From Gemmatimonadota bacterium (lineage in GTDB: Bacteria; Latescibacterota; UBA2968; UBA8231), in assembly GCA_026706165.1 (NCBI GenBank), contig JAPOZF010000402.1, positions 1-11,988 of the forward strand: DNA of 11,988 nt, read 5' to 3'. Each line of letters begins with the position of its first letter. Position 1 is the stretch's first letter. The notes beneath the pieces were generated by a model. The model ran no database searches. It saw only the letters and a program-made list of their open reading frames with translations, and was not told the origin of the DNA. The translations under genes were made by a program, and so were the position numbers. Shown here in pieces: positions 1 through 7,495 of this stretch.

Positions 1-842
1 ACGAACACCGTCGGCGCCAGGTAGGTGACGCTCTGGCTGAGCGTCTCCGGCTCGGCCGGGTTGCTCAGGGCATCGTACTCCGCTCCCGAGAGGCCCTCGA
101 ACTTGAGGGCGACGAGGAGCCTGTCCATCGGGCTGTACCCGGCCTCGGCGTTGAATACCAGCTCCGGCCCGGGAGTATAGCTGCGGTCCGGCTCGACCCC
201 GTCGGTGTCCTTGTATTCGCCGCGGATCCGGTACCCCAGGTCGACATTGGCGTACATCGGGGTAGGCCAGAAGGAACGGCCGATCTGCCCGACCATCTCC
301 AGGTCCCATTGTCCGTCGGTTACGGAAAGGGCCTCGGGCACCGGGCGGTACTCGCCCATCGGGATCTTGAACCCCAGTTTCAGCGTGCCGACGGTCTGGG
401 ACTGGTCGAGGAGCTTGAACTTGGCGTATCCGCGCAGGTCGGACAGACCGGACTCCGTTTCCAGGGCCGGGGGCGGAGACGCCACGTCGTTGCCTTCGTC
501 CTTGTCGACGAACTTGTTGCTGACCAACGGGATCTGCATGCCGAGATCGATCCCGTCCCTGACGCCGTAAAACAGGTCGAAATAGACCTGCCGGGTCTGG
601 TAGCGGGCATCCAGGGGCATTGCTACCGCACTTCCCTCACCGTCGTAATGTTCGTCGGTCGTCTGCGACAGGAAGGTGACCTTGCTCCACAGGTTGCCCT
701 TTCCAAGGGTCCAGGCTCCCGCATCGGCGGCCCGCGGCTGAAGTGCCGCAAGGCAAAGGACGGGAAACGCAATCAGGCAGGGTGTTAGTTTCCGGTGCAG
801 AAATTCCAGGCACCGTTTCGCGACGGGGGTACAAGTGTGCAT
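1..842 (-). CDS. Outer-membrane beta-barrel protein, MetA/phenol-degradation transporter-like (3' end outside window)
   Basis: The first 280 residues are visible; the C-terminus lies beyond base 1. The ATG at 842-840 follows a good ribosome site (GGAGAGGAGAACG then ATG). Residues 1-41 look like a signal peptide: basic KR and RK, a hydrophobic core around residues 21-34 and an Ala-rich end (RAADAGA). The mature part alternates polar and hydrophobic residues with many aromatic and Gly positions, as in outer-membrane strands. It contains the run YFDLFYGVRDGIDLGMQIPL (87-106), then DLRGYAKFKLL, GTLKLGFKIPMGEY and ANVDLGYRIRGEY. The order 'flow/curve type - DLGMQIPL - sDLrgyaKfkLl - lklGfkiPtG - dlGYR' fits Phenol_MetA_deg/TonB-independent porin-like barrels (PF13557 class). 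Such proteins sit in the outer membrane; the substrate cannot be read from sequence. It is co-directional with the upstream ATPase but a probable terminator lies between them, so it is likely a separate transcript. Confidence 0.75.
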   Translation of the reverse strand, partial: MHTCTPVAKRCLEFLHRKLTPCLIAFPVLCLAALQPRAADAGAWTLGKGNLWSKVTFLSQTTDEHYDGEGSAVAMPLDARYQTRQVYFDLFYGVRDGIDLGMQIPLVSNKFVDKDEGNDVASPPPALETESGLSDLRGYAKFKLLDQSQTVGTLKLGFKIPMGEYRPVPEALSVTDGQWDLEMVGQIGRSFWPTPMYANVDLGYRIRGEYKDTDGVEPDRSYTPGPELVFNAEAGYSPMDRLLVALKFEGLSGAEYDALSNPAEPETLSQSVTYLAPTVF

Positions 843-881
843 CGTTCTCCTCTCCGAACAGTCTCCGATATGGAAGACGGT

Positions 882-908
882 AAAAATGGCAGGCAGCTCC
901 CCGCTGCC
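882..908 (-). terminator. Probable intrinsic terminator after the AAA ATPase gene
   Basis: Read on the minus strand, a perfect 6-bp stem GGCAGC/GCTGCC with a 5-base loop (908-892) is followed four bases later by TTTTT (886-882). It sits 60 bases past the ATPase stop and 40 bases before the start of the beta-barrel gene. This matches a short rho-independent terminator. The stem is short, so it may be weak. Confidence 0.45.
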
Positions 909-967
909 CGGCCCTCCCGCGGGCAATTTTAAGGTAGGCGGCGCACTGTTCCCCTTCAAAAACCGGC

Positions 968-2455
968 TCACCACGAAGGGGACAGAAGCAGCTGCCGCAC
1001 ATCCGCCCTGTCGACGACCCGCTTCTCCTTCGCTTCGGCTTCCAGCTGATCCTTGCGGAGCACGGGGTTCAGAAAGGCGATCAGGTCGCCGAGGTCGATG
1101 GTATCCGGTTCCCCGCTGCTTTTCGCCCTCCACGTATCGGGAAGACAGAAGAAGCGGGCTTTCTTCAGCAGCCCCTTCTCATCCATTGCTTCCACGGCTT
1201 TGACGCATACGACGCTTTCCTGGGGGACCTGCTGCAGCACGGCGGGGGAGTGCGTGTTGACGATCACCTGCCGCAGCGGGTTTTCCGGTCCCGCGGCCTG
1301 CCGGGTATCCACGGCGATATCCCGCAGCAGCCGGAGCACGGCGGATACCCGCGCGGGGTGGATGCTGTTCTCCGGCTCTTCGAGACAGAGCACTCCCTGG
1401 GTTTCCGGATCCATCTCCAGGACGGCAAGGGCGAGGAAACGCAGGGTCCCGTCCGACAGCGCCGCCGCCGGATGAGGGGTGTTCTCCCCATCCGTCGCAT
1501 ACAAGGTCAGATGCTCCCGTTTCTCATCCCTGTCGATGTGTATCTCGCGGACGTCGTCGGTGAACTCCGACAGCCGGCCGGCGATCCGCCTGTACGCCGG
1601 ATTTGCCGTTTCTCCCTCTTCCCCTTCCCGGCCGCTGCTGTCCGCTTCCGCAGCCTGAGCCAGGCGGTAGAGCGTGGCCGCCAGACGGCTTCCGTCAGTC
1701 CCCAGACGCGCGGCGGAAGCGAACGCGTCCGGACACCTGATCGCAGCCGGTTCCAGCTGCAGCATCAGCCAGGACTCCATTTCCCGGCGGGCAGCCAGCA
1801 CGGTGGGACTTTCCGCCGCATTGGCCGACGAAAGCACGGTGCGCGGCAGACTGGCCGGCCTGGGCAGCGGACGGCCGCTGCTGCCGCCGTCCTGATGCAG
1901 GAATATGACCCTGTCTTCGCCCTCCCCCATGGTCGAGATGAAGGGCGCGCGCCGCTGCCCCCGTACCACCGACTTGCGCCATTCCCCGGCACTGTGGGGA
2001 AACGGAAGGTGCCGGCCGGCGTCGCGCTGGGAGATGTGAACCAGCTCCTCTCGCATGATTTCGAGGAACCCCGGTATCAGGCCGTCGCCGGCCTCCCTGC
2101 GGGCGAGCTCGAGGGAGTAGCGCAGAAACGTGATGCTTGCCCGGGCTTCCTGTCCCATGTCGTCGACCGCCTTGCGCGGCACGAGCATCTCCGCCTCGAA
2201 GGACATCCGTTCGGCATGGCGGTCGCCCGAGCGGTGGAAGAGGTTGCGGACGTCCGCCGTGCGGCTGTCCTGGTCCCGCACCGAGGCGGCTGCCTCCATC
2301 AGCGTGTGGTTGGCAAGGGCGCTGAGAAACCGGATCGCGTCGAACAGGTTCGACTTTCCCGACCCGTTGGGCCCGACCACGCAGGTGAACGGACCGAGGC
2401 TCACGTCCACGTCTACCAGGTTCTTGAAGCCGGTGACTTTCAGTCGCGTCAACAT
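968..2455 (-). CDS. RecF/SMC-like AAA ATPase (COG4637 / AAA_21 type), orphan
   Basis: 495 residues. The start at ATG 2455 is chosen because the protein then opens with the family's hallmark MLTRLKVTGFKNL, and CAGGAGA lies 7 bases upstream; the frame stays open much further upstream, but only as the antisense of the next gene. Walker A is GPNGSGKS (28-35). The ABC-type signature is LSDGTLR (333-339), Walker B is VLCLEEPE with the catalytic Glu pair (about 355-361), and the switch His is in NTHSP (H402). Between them lies a mixed helical/linker region, including a charged low-complexity patch at 268-285. The ATP-binding head is thus complete and should be active. Family members are cytosolic ATPases, often found beside DUF4276-type small proteins or nucleases in defence-like loci; no such partner is adjacent here. 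Exact role unknown. Shares a divergent gap with the SelA-like gene. Confidence 0.85.
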   Translation of the reverse strand: MLTRLKVTGFKNLVDVDVSLGPFTCVVGPNGSGKSNLFDAIRFLSALANHTLMEAAASVRDQDSRTADVRNLFHRSGDRHAERMSFEAEMLVPRKAVDDMGQEARASITFLRYSLELARREAGDGLIPGFLEIMREELVHISQRDAGRHLPFPHSAGEWRKSVVRGQRRAPFISTMGEGEDRVIFLHQDGGSSGRPLPRPASLPRTVLSSANAAESPTVLAARREMESWLMLQLEPAAIRCPDAFASAARLGTDGSRLAATLYRLAQAAEADSSGREGEEGETANPAYRRIAGRLSEFTDDVREIHIDRDEKREHLTLYATDGENTPHPAAALSDGTLRFLALAVLEMDPETQGVLCLEEPENSIHPARVSAVLRLLRDIAVDTRQAAGPENPLRQVIVNTHSPAVLQQVPQESVVCVKAVEAMDEKGLLKKARFFCLPDTWRAKSSGEPDTIDLGDLIAFLNPVLRKDQLEAEAKEKRVVDRADVRQLLLSPSW

Positions 2456-2614
2456 GGGCTGTCTCCTGATGGCGGGCGGACGAGGCCGCCGGTCGCGCCG
2501 GGTATCGAATCTTGCATTGGTTAGTATATGGCAGCAAGAGAGAGCCGCCTGCCTGCTGCCATCGCCCGGTGGAGACCGTTGCGCCAGGCCCGAACACCCT
2601 CGAGGAAAGAGCGA
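2456..2614. promoter_or_regulatory. Divergent intergenic region between the ATPase and the SelA-like/ThDP unit
   Basis: A 159-base gap between two divergent starts. It is GC-rich except for a small AT-rich island at about 2507-2530. There, the minus strand reads TATACT (2528-2523), a near-consensus -10 for the ATPase, without a clear -35. No good plus-strand hexamer pair is visible. Ribosome sites: AGGAGA before the ATPase start, and GAGGAAAG (2601-2608) six bases before the SelA-like ATG at 2615. The frame of the SelA-like gene is open back to an ATG at 2528, but that extension (Arg-rich, no homology feature) is unlikely to be translated. Confidence 0.3.
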
Positions 2615-3820
2615 ATGCCCGACCATACTTTCGAAGACAACGTCTACACCCGCCTCGGGGCGAGGCCGGTCATCAACGCCAACATCCCCTTCACCTTCCT
2701 CGGCGGGACGACGGTCTGGCCCGAGGTGCGGCGCGCCATGGAGGAGGCGGCCCAGTATTCCATCGACGTCGGCGAGCTGCAGCGGGCAGCCGGGGTGCGC
2801 CTCGCCGAGATCTCCGGAGCCGAGTCCGGAATGATCTCCACCGGCGCCTCCGGCTCGATGGCCCTGGCCGCTGCCGCCTGCATCGCCGGGACCGACCCGG
2901 AGAAGATCTGGCAGCTCCCGGACACCACCGGGCTGCGGAGCGAAATCATCCTGTGGGGCGGACGCTCCGTGTTCGACAGCGCCCTCAGGCTCACCGGAGG
3001 GGTTCCCGTAGTCGTCAGGAACCTCGACGAGTTGGGCAGGGCTCTCAGCGACCGCACCGCCATGCTCTGCACCGGGTACCCCGCCGATCCGGACCCGGCC
3101 GATCCCCCGCCGCTCGAGGAGATGGTTGGGCTCTGCAGGCCGGCCGGGGTGCCGGTGTTCGTCGACGCCGCCGGGGGCATCCCGCCGATCGGGAACATCC
3201 GCCGCTACCCTCCCTTGGGGGTCGACCTCTACGGCTTCAGCGGCGGCAAGGGGCTGCGCGGCCCCCAGGACAGCGGCCTGCTGCTCGGCCGCGCGGACCT
3301 GATCGAGGCGGCCCTGGCCAACGCCAGTCCGGTCGAGGGAGCTGTCTGCCGCGCCATGAAGGTCAGCAAGGACCAGATCGTCGGCTGCATGGCGGCGTTG
3401 GAGAAGTGGCTTACCGTCGACCTCGAGGCCCTCTACCGGGAACAGACCGAAACCCTCGAGCGCATCGAGGAGATGGTGAAGTCGGTTCCCGGAGTCGAGA
3501 CCGATATCGAGGTCCGCCGCGGCAGCAACCGCTTCATGCAGATAGTCGTGCGCTGGGACGAGGAGGCGTTCGGGCTGACCGCCGACGAGTGCGGGCGCCA
3601 GCTGCGCGAGGGGGACCCGCCGATATCGGTGCTGTCGAACTACAACCCGTACGTGACGCGGGTCCGCGAGTTCTTCCCTCCCGGGGGCGCCAGGGCGCGC
3701 CGGGGCAGCCCGCTGACCGTGTACGCCCTCAGCCTCAAGCCGGGGGAGGAGCTGATCGTCGGCAAGCGGCTGCGCGACGTGCTGGAGACGGCGCGAACCA
3801 GGGGGCCGGGGGATGGCTAG
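2615..3820 (+). CDS. SelA-like PLP-dependent enzyme (selenocysteine synthase / glucosaminate-6-P ammonia-lyase family)
   Basis: 401 residues from ATG 2615, preceded by GAGGAAAG; the protein then begins like relatives (YTRLGARPVINA...). This is the PLP fold type I, SelA branch. TGASGSMALAAAACI (77-91) is the cofactor-phosphate loop region, FVDAAGG (182-188) carries Asp184 that should pair with the pyridine nitrogen, and FSGGKGLRGPQDSG (208-221) carries Lys212, the expected Schiff-base lysine. It lacks the extra N-terminal domain of about 60 residues that true SelA (about 460 residues) uses on tRNA, and no selC or selB is nearby. A metabolic role is therefore more likely: relatives such as D-glucosaminate-6-phosphate ammonia-lyase remove ammonia and water from an amino acid to give a 2-oxo acid. 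The substrate is not determinable. Its stop overlaps the next gene by 8 bases, indicating translational coupling to the ThDP enzyme. Confidence 0.85.
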   Translation: MPDHTFEDNVYTRLGARPVINANIPFTFLGGTTVWPEVRRAMEEAAQYSIDVGELQRAAGVRLAEISGAESGMISTGASGSMALAAAACIAGTDPEKIWQLPDTTGLRSEIILWGGRSVFDSALRLTGGVPVVVRNLDELGRALSDRTAMLCTGYPADPDPADPPPLEEMVGLCRPAGVPVFVDAAGGIPPIGNIRRYPPLGVDLYGFSGGKGLRGPQDSGLLLGRADLIEAALANASPVEGAVCRAMKVSKDQIVGCMAALEKWLTVDLEALYREQTETLERIEEMVKSVPGVETDIEVRRGSNRFMQIVVRWDEEAFGLTADECGRQLREGDPPISVLSNYNPYVTRVREFFPPGGARARRGSPLTVYALSLKPGEELIVGKRLRDVLETARTRGPGDG

Positions 3821-5459
3821 GCTGTCGGCTGCCCGGGCGCTGGTCGAGTCGCTGCGGGCCCACGGGGTCGACACGGTCTTCGGGATCATCTCCAGCCACA
3901 CCATGGAGATCTTCGACGCCCTCTACGACCACCGGCGGGAGATCCGCTTCATAAGCGCCCGCCACGAGCACGCCGCGGCGATGATGGCCGACGGCTACGC
4001 CCGCGCGACCGGAAGGCCGGGGGTCTGCCTGACCAGCACCGGTCCGGGAGCCGCCAACTCCATGGGCGGCCTGGGGGAGGCGTACTTCGCTTCCTCCCCT
4101 GTCCTGAGCATCACCAGCACCGCCGAGGAGGAGCTGTACGAGCGGGGACTGGGAACGATCCACGAGACCAGGGACCAGCTCGGCATGCTCTCGTCGGTCA
4201 CCCGGGCGGCCATCCACGTAAGCCGCCCCGGGGAGGTGCCGGCGCGGATCGACGAGGCCTTCGAGCTGTTCGCAAACGCGCGGCCGCGGCCGGTCGCCAT
4301 CGAGATCCCGGTCGACGTCCAGGGACAGGAGGCCGAGGTGGAAATCCCCGAGGCGGTGGAGGCGCCCGCTCCTGCGGCGGATCCGGCCCTGGTCGAGGAG
4401 GCCGCGACCCTGCTGCGGGCCGGCGGACGCGCCGGGGTGCTGGCGGGCACCGGCGTGCACCGCTCCGGCGCCGCCGGGGATCTGCTTCGCCTCGTGGAGA
4501 GGTTGGGGCTCCCGGTGTTCACCACCGCCAACGGCAAGGGGTCGATCCCCGAGGACCACCCCCTGAGCCTCGGCATGTTCGGCGGCGAGTACGACTTCCC
4601 GCCCGGGGGCCGCGAAGATCCGCGGCTGACCTTCGCCAACTCCCTCGATACCCTTCTCGTCGTCGGCTCCAGCCTCTCCTGGTTCCGGGTGAAGTCGCAG
4701 GGGCTCGAGCAGCCCGCCCGCCTGATCCACCTCGACATCGATCCGGAGCCGATGGGGAAGTGGTACGACACTTCGGTGAAGCTGGTCGGCGACGCGGGAA
4801 CGGTGCTCCGACAGCTCGACCGCGCGGTCGCCGCTGATTCACCGCGGCCGGACCCCGGGTTCGCCGCCGAGGTCGAGCGGGTCAGGGACGCGGTCAGGGA
4901 GTTCAAGCGGCGGACCATGCCGTGCGAGACCGGCATCATGGAGACCGTCCGCGCGGCAGCGGCGAGGGACGCGATCTTCACCGGCGACGTAAGCATCTGC
5001 AACCACCGCGGCGCCAACTACTGTCTCGACGCCTACGGGCAGCGGACCTACATGACGCCTGCCTGGGGAGGCCTCGGGTTCGGGCTGCCGGCCGCTGTCG
5101 GCGCCAAGGCGGGGGCTCCGGACCGCCAGGTCGTCTGCATCACCGGGGACGGCGGCTTCCAGTTCAACATCCAGGAGCTGGCGACCTGCGTTCAGTACGG
5201 CCTCGATCCGGTGATCCTGCTGTTCAACGACAACGCCTGGGGGCTGCTGCGCCAGTACCAGCAGGGCCGTGGCGAACGCTACATCGCCAGCGACCTGCGC
5301 AATCCGGACTTCACGAGGCTGGCCCAAGCATACGGGGCCCGCGGCCTGCGGGCGGAATCTCTGGCGGAGCTGGGGCCGGCGCTGGAAACCGCTCTGAACG
5401 CCGGGGTAGTCACCGTCGTCGAGGTGCCGACTCCGGACGGCTTCGCCAGCTTTCGGTAG
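3813..5459 (+). CDS. Thiamine-diphosphate-dependent enzyme, acetolactate synthase large-subunit-like (ThDP enzyme 1)
   Basis: 548 residues, full length for the family. Three domains are in the usual order. The N-terminal PYR domain (about 1-170) has the catalytic Glu52 in RHEHAAAMMADGYARATGRP and the TSTGPGAANSMGG loop. The central Rossmann-like domain (about 190-340) includes GVLAGTGVHRSG and LIHLDIDPEPMG. The C-terminal PP domain (about 370-548) carries the Mg/ThDP motif from GDGG (445-448) to NDN (472-474). All cofactor residues are present, so it should be active, typically on a 2-oxo acid (decarboxylation or carboligation). It is unlikely to be the housekeeping valine/isoleucine enzyme: there is no small regulatory subunit beside it and it is coupled to the SelA-like gene. 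The ATG overlaps that gene's stop (ATGGCTAG); the ribosome site is only a G-rich run, consistent with coupling. Oxalyl-CoA, sulfo- or phosphono-oxoacid decarboxylases are alternatives that sequence inspection cannot separate. Confidence 0.85.
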   Translation: MARLSAARALVESLRAHGVDTVFGIISSHTMEIFDALYDHRREIRFISARHEHAAAMMADGYARATGRPGVCLTSTGPGAANSMGGLGEAYFASSPVLSITSTAEEELYERGLGTIHETRDQLGMLSSVTRAAIHVSRPGEVPARIDEAFELFANARPRPVAIEIPVDVQGQEAEVEIPEAVEAPAPAADPALVEEAATLLRAGGRAGVLAGTGVHRSGAAGDLLRLVERLGLPVFTTANGKGSIPEDHPLSLGMFGGEYDFPPGGREDPRLTFANSLDTLLVVGSSLSWFRVKSQGLEQPARLIHLDIDPEPMGKWYDTSVKLVGDAGTVLRQLDRAVAADSPRPDPGFAAEVERVRDAVREFKRRTMPCETGIMETVRAAAARDAIFTGDVSICNHRGANYCLDAYGQRTYMTPAWGGLGFGLPAAVGAKAGAPDRQVVCITGDGGFQFNIQELATCVQYGLDPVILLFNDNAWGLLRQYQQGRGERYIASDLRNPDFTRLAQAYGARGLRAESLAELGPALETALNAGVVTVVEVPTPDGFASFR

Positions 5460-5703
5460 CTGCGCGGGAAACCTTGCCCGTGGTACGCAGGCAGCTTCGT
5501 TTGGCAGCAGGCCCGGAACTGCGCAGGAAATTCCCGCCCGAAGTCCAGTGCCTGCGCGCACCATTCCGCGTGAACCGCTCCCGCTGTATCCCGGGTCGCC
5601 AACGCCGCCTTCGTCCGCCGTACAACCCGGTACGACTCGCTCAGGGCGTTGCGAGCCGGGGACATCGGCACCCCCGTTTCGGCCGCTTGCTTGCGCGCAG
5701 GCT
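5460..5703. other. Gap between the two convergent ThDP enzyme genes
   Basis: 244 bases with no assured gene. An inverted repeat GCGCAGG/CCTGCGC (5521-5527 and 5551-5557, 23-base spacing) could form a weak hairpin serving both converging transcripts, but there is no T-run. On the minus strand an open frame starts at ATG 5665, has gene-like third-base GC in its first 60-70 codons and then runs antisense into ThDP enzyme 1 to a stop at 5279 (128 codons). Its ribosome site is poor (GGGGGTG only three bases from the ATG) and I recognise no family. It may be a decayed gene piece or chance. Confidence 0.3.
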
Positions 5704-7380
5704 CTAAGTCACCGCCAGAGGGGCCATCGCATCGATGTCGGAAACGGCATCGATGACCACGGGCAGGCCGGCCGAAAAGGCGCGCTCGAGGGCGCCCGGC
5801 AGCTCCGCCGGTTTCTCCACCCGGATTCCGACGGCTCCCATGTTCTCTGCAATCCGGGCGAAGTCGACGTCCGTGAACTGCCACAGGCGCAGCCCCTCCT
5901 CGGTCTGCTCGCCGTCGTAGACCCGGTCGAACCCCCGCTTCGACTGGTTTCCCGAGCTGTTGTTGTTGACGAGGATGACGGCGTCGATGCCCCAGCGCGC
6001 CGCGGTCTCGACCTCGGCGATGTGGTACCAGAACCCGGCGTCGCCGGTGAAGCAGAACACCGGGCGCCCGGGAGCGCCGCACTTTGCCCCGAGCGCGGCC
6101 GGGAAGGCCCATCCCAGGTGCCCGGCGCTGCGCAGGTAGCTCTGGCCCGGGGAACGCAGGTCGAACATGCCGCCCATCCACATGCCTCCGTGCCCGGTGT
6201 CGGCGACGACGATGGCGTCGTCCGGCAGGTGGCCGGTCAGCTCCCCGCATATCCGCTCGGGCCGCATCGGGACGGCGTCGGATTCCAGCAGGCCGCCGTA
6301 CTTGCCGCGCCACTCGCCGACGATCGCCCCGGCGCGCTCGACCCAGGCGGTCCGCTGCGCCGCCGAGCCGGGGCCCGCCAGCGCCAGCATCCGCGCCAGG
6401 GCCGCCTTTGCATCCGCCTGAACCGCGGCCTGCAGCGCGTAGTTGCGGCCGATGATCTCCCCGTCGATGTCGATCTGGATCGCCGGCGTTCCCGGCGGCG
6501 GAACCTGCCAGAAGTGGGTGGTCATGCCGCCCGCGCTGGTTCCGACGAAACAGACCAGGTCCGCCCGGTTGACCACCTGGTTGGCGCTCTCCCGGGAATA
6601 GGTGCCCGCCACGCCGACCGACAGCGGGTGGAAACCGGGGATGACGTCCTTGCCGTTAAGTGAAGTGGCGACCGGGATGTTCAGGCGTTCCGCCAGGGCG
6701 ACCAGTTCGGGGGCCGCCCCCGATGCGCGCACTCCGCCGCCGGCGACGATGACGGGACGCTGCGCCGCTTCCAGCAGGGCCAGCGCAGCCCTGGTCTCCT
6801 CATCCCCCGGCTCGGGGCGAAACGGGGGTACCCGGGCGAAACGGGGTTCGCACAGCGCCTCCATGTCGGCCTGCTCGGCGTCGATCTGGCCCTCGTTTCC
6901 GCGGAACTGCAGGTGCACGGGACCGGGCGTGCCCGAGGTGGCGGCGCGGAACGCCTGGCGGATCATGTCGGGAAAGCGCTCCACCGCGTCGACGGTGGCG
7001 TTGAGTTTCGTCACCGGCTCGAAAGCGGGGAGGTCGTCGACCTCCTGGTAGACGCCGCGAAACTTGGTGTGCGGGTCGCGGCCGCCGGTCATGGCGATGA
7101 CGGGAGAGTGGGCGAGATGGGCGTCCCGCAGGCCGGCGGCGAGGTTGAGGGCGCCGATCACCTGGGCCATGCAGACCCCGGGACGCCCGGTGGCGCGGGC
7201 GTAGCCGTCGGCCATGTAGGCGGCCGATTTCTCCGAGTGGACGTGCAGCCGCCTGATGCCGGTGCGCCTCTCCAGCTCGACCATGGTCCGCCGCAGCACC
7301 GCGGGCACCATGAACAGGTGGCTGAGTCCGTACCCTTTCAGCATGTCGGCCATGACCTGGGCGCCGGTCATTGTCGGCAT
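5704..7380 (-). CDS. Thiamine-diphosphate-dependent enzyme, acetolactate synthase-like (ThDP enzyme 2)
   Basis: 558 residues. ATG 7380 is preceded by GGAGAG at a normal distance; an alternative Met4 is possible but less well placed. The PYR domain has Glu50 in HSEKSAAYMADGYARATGRP (48-67). The central domain shows VIVAGGGVRASG (210-221) and a dinucleotide-like IQIDIDGEIIGRN (301-313). The PP domain has GDAGFWYH (446-453) to NNN (472-474), so ThDP/Mg binding is complete. It shares the ADGYARATGRPGVC block with ThDP enzyme 1 but differs widely elsewhere: MVPAV near residue 24 replaces the usual glycine-rich turn, the loop after the Glu reads MAQVIGALN instead of TSTGPGAAN, and a MTGGRDPHTKFRGVYQEVDD segment follows. 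It is thus a separate subfamily, not a recent duplicate. Expected reaction: decarboxylation or carboligation of a 2-oxo acid; substrate unknown. It lies divergent to the Kelch gene. Confidence 0.82.
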   Translation of the reverse strand: MPTMTGAQVMADMLKGYGLSHLFMVPAVLRRTMVELERRTGIRRLHVHSEKSAAYMADGYARATGRPGVCMAQVIGALNLAAGLRDAHLAHSPVIAMTGGRDPHTKFRGVYQEVDDLPAFEPVTKLNATVDAVERFPDMIRQAFRAATSGTPGPVHLQFRGNEGQIDAEQADMEALCEPRFARVPPFRPEPGDEETRAALALLEAAQRPVIVAGGGVRASGAAPELVALAERLNIPVATSLNGKDVIPGFHPLSVGVAGTYSRESANQVVNRADLVCFVGTSAGGMTTHFWQVPPPGTPAIQIDIDGEIIGRNYALQAAVQADAKAALARMLALAGPGSAAQRTAWVERAGAIVGEWRGKYGGLLESDAVPMRPERICGELTGHLPDDAIVVADTGHGGMWMGGMFDLRSPGQSYLRSAGHLGWAFPAALGAKCGAPGRPVFCFTGDAGFWYHIAEVETAARWGIDAVILVNNNSSGNQSKRGFDRVYDGEQTEEGLRLWQFTDVDFARIAENMGAVGIRVEKPAELPGALERAFSAGLPVVIDAVSDIDAMAPLAVT

Positions 7381-7495
7381 TCGATTCTCTCCGCTGATTC
7401 ACTGCCGGCCGTATTCCGGGGCAGCTTGTCCCGCAAGCCATCGAGGCCCCGGTGTGGGGGCCGTAACCAGCCAACTGGCGAGGAGGATAGACAGA
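7381..7495. promoter_or_regulatory. Divergent gap between ThDP enzyme 2 and the Kelch gene
   Basis: 115 bases separate the two starts. The Kelch gene has a strong AGGAGG (7481-7486) nine bases before its ATG; ThDP enzyme 2 has GGAGAG. A small hairpin GCTTG/CAAGC with a TCCCG loop is present near 7424-7438. On the minus strand a poor hexamer pair TTGCGG, 17 bases, TACGGC can be read; it is too weak to call a promoter firmly. Shared, possibly joint, control of the two genes is an inference from arrangement. Confidence 0.3.

Noticed and set aside
1250..2524. Long plus-strand frame of 424 codons opposite the ATPase
   Set aside because: Composition is Arg/Gly/Pro-rich with no motif, and it is fully antisense to a gene with complete ATPase motifs.
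2456..2614. Possible thiamine-diphosphate riboswitch before the ThDP operon
   Set aside because: I could not find the conserved THI-box segments here or in the gap at 7381-7495.
2456..3904. Upstream extension of the ATPase frame to a 978-codon minus-strand frame
   Set aside because: The extra 483 codons are the antisense of the SelA-like gene and the start of ThDP enzyme 1. The protein family begins at MLTRLKVTGFKNL with its own ribosome site.
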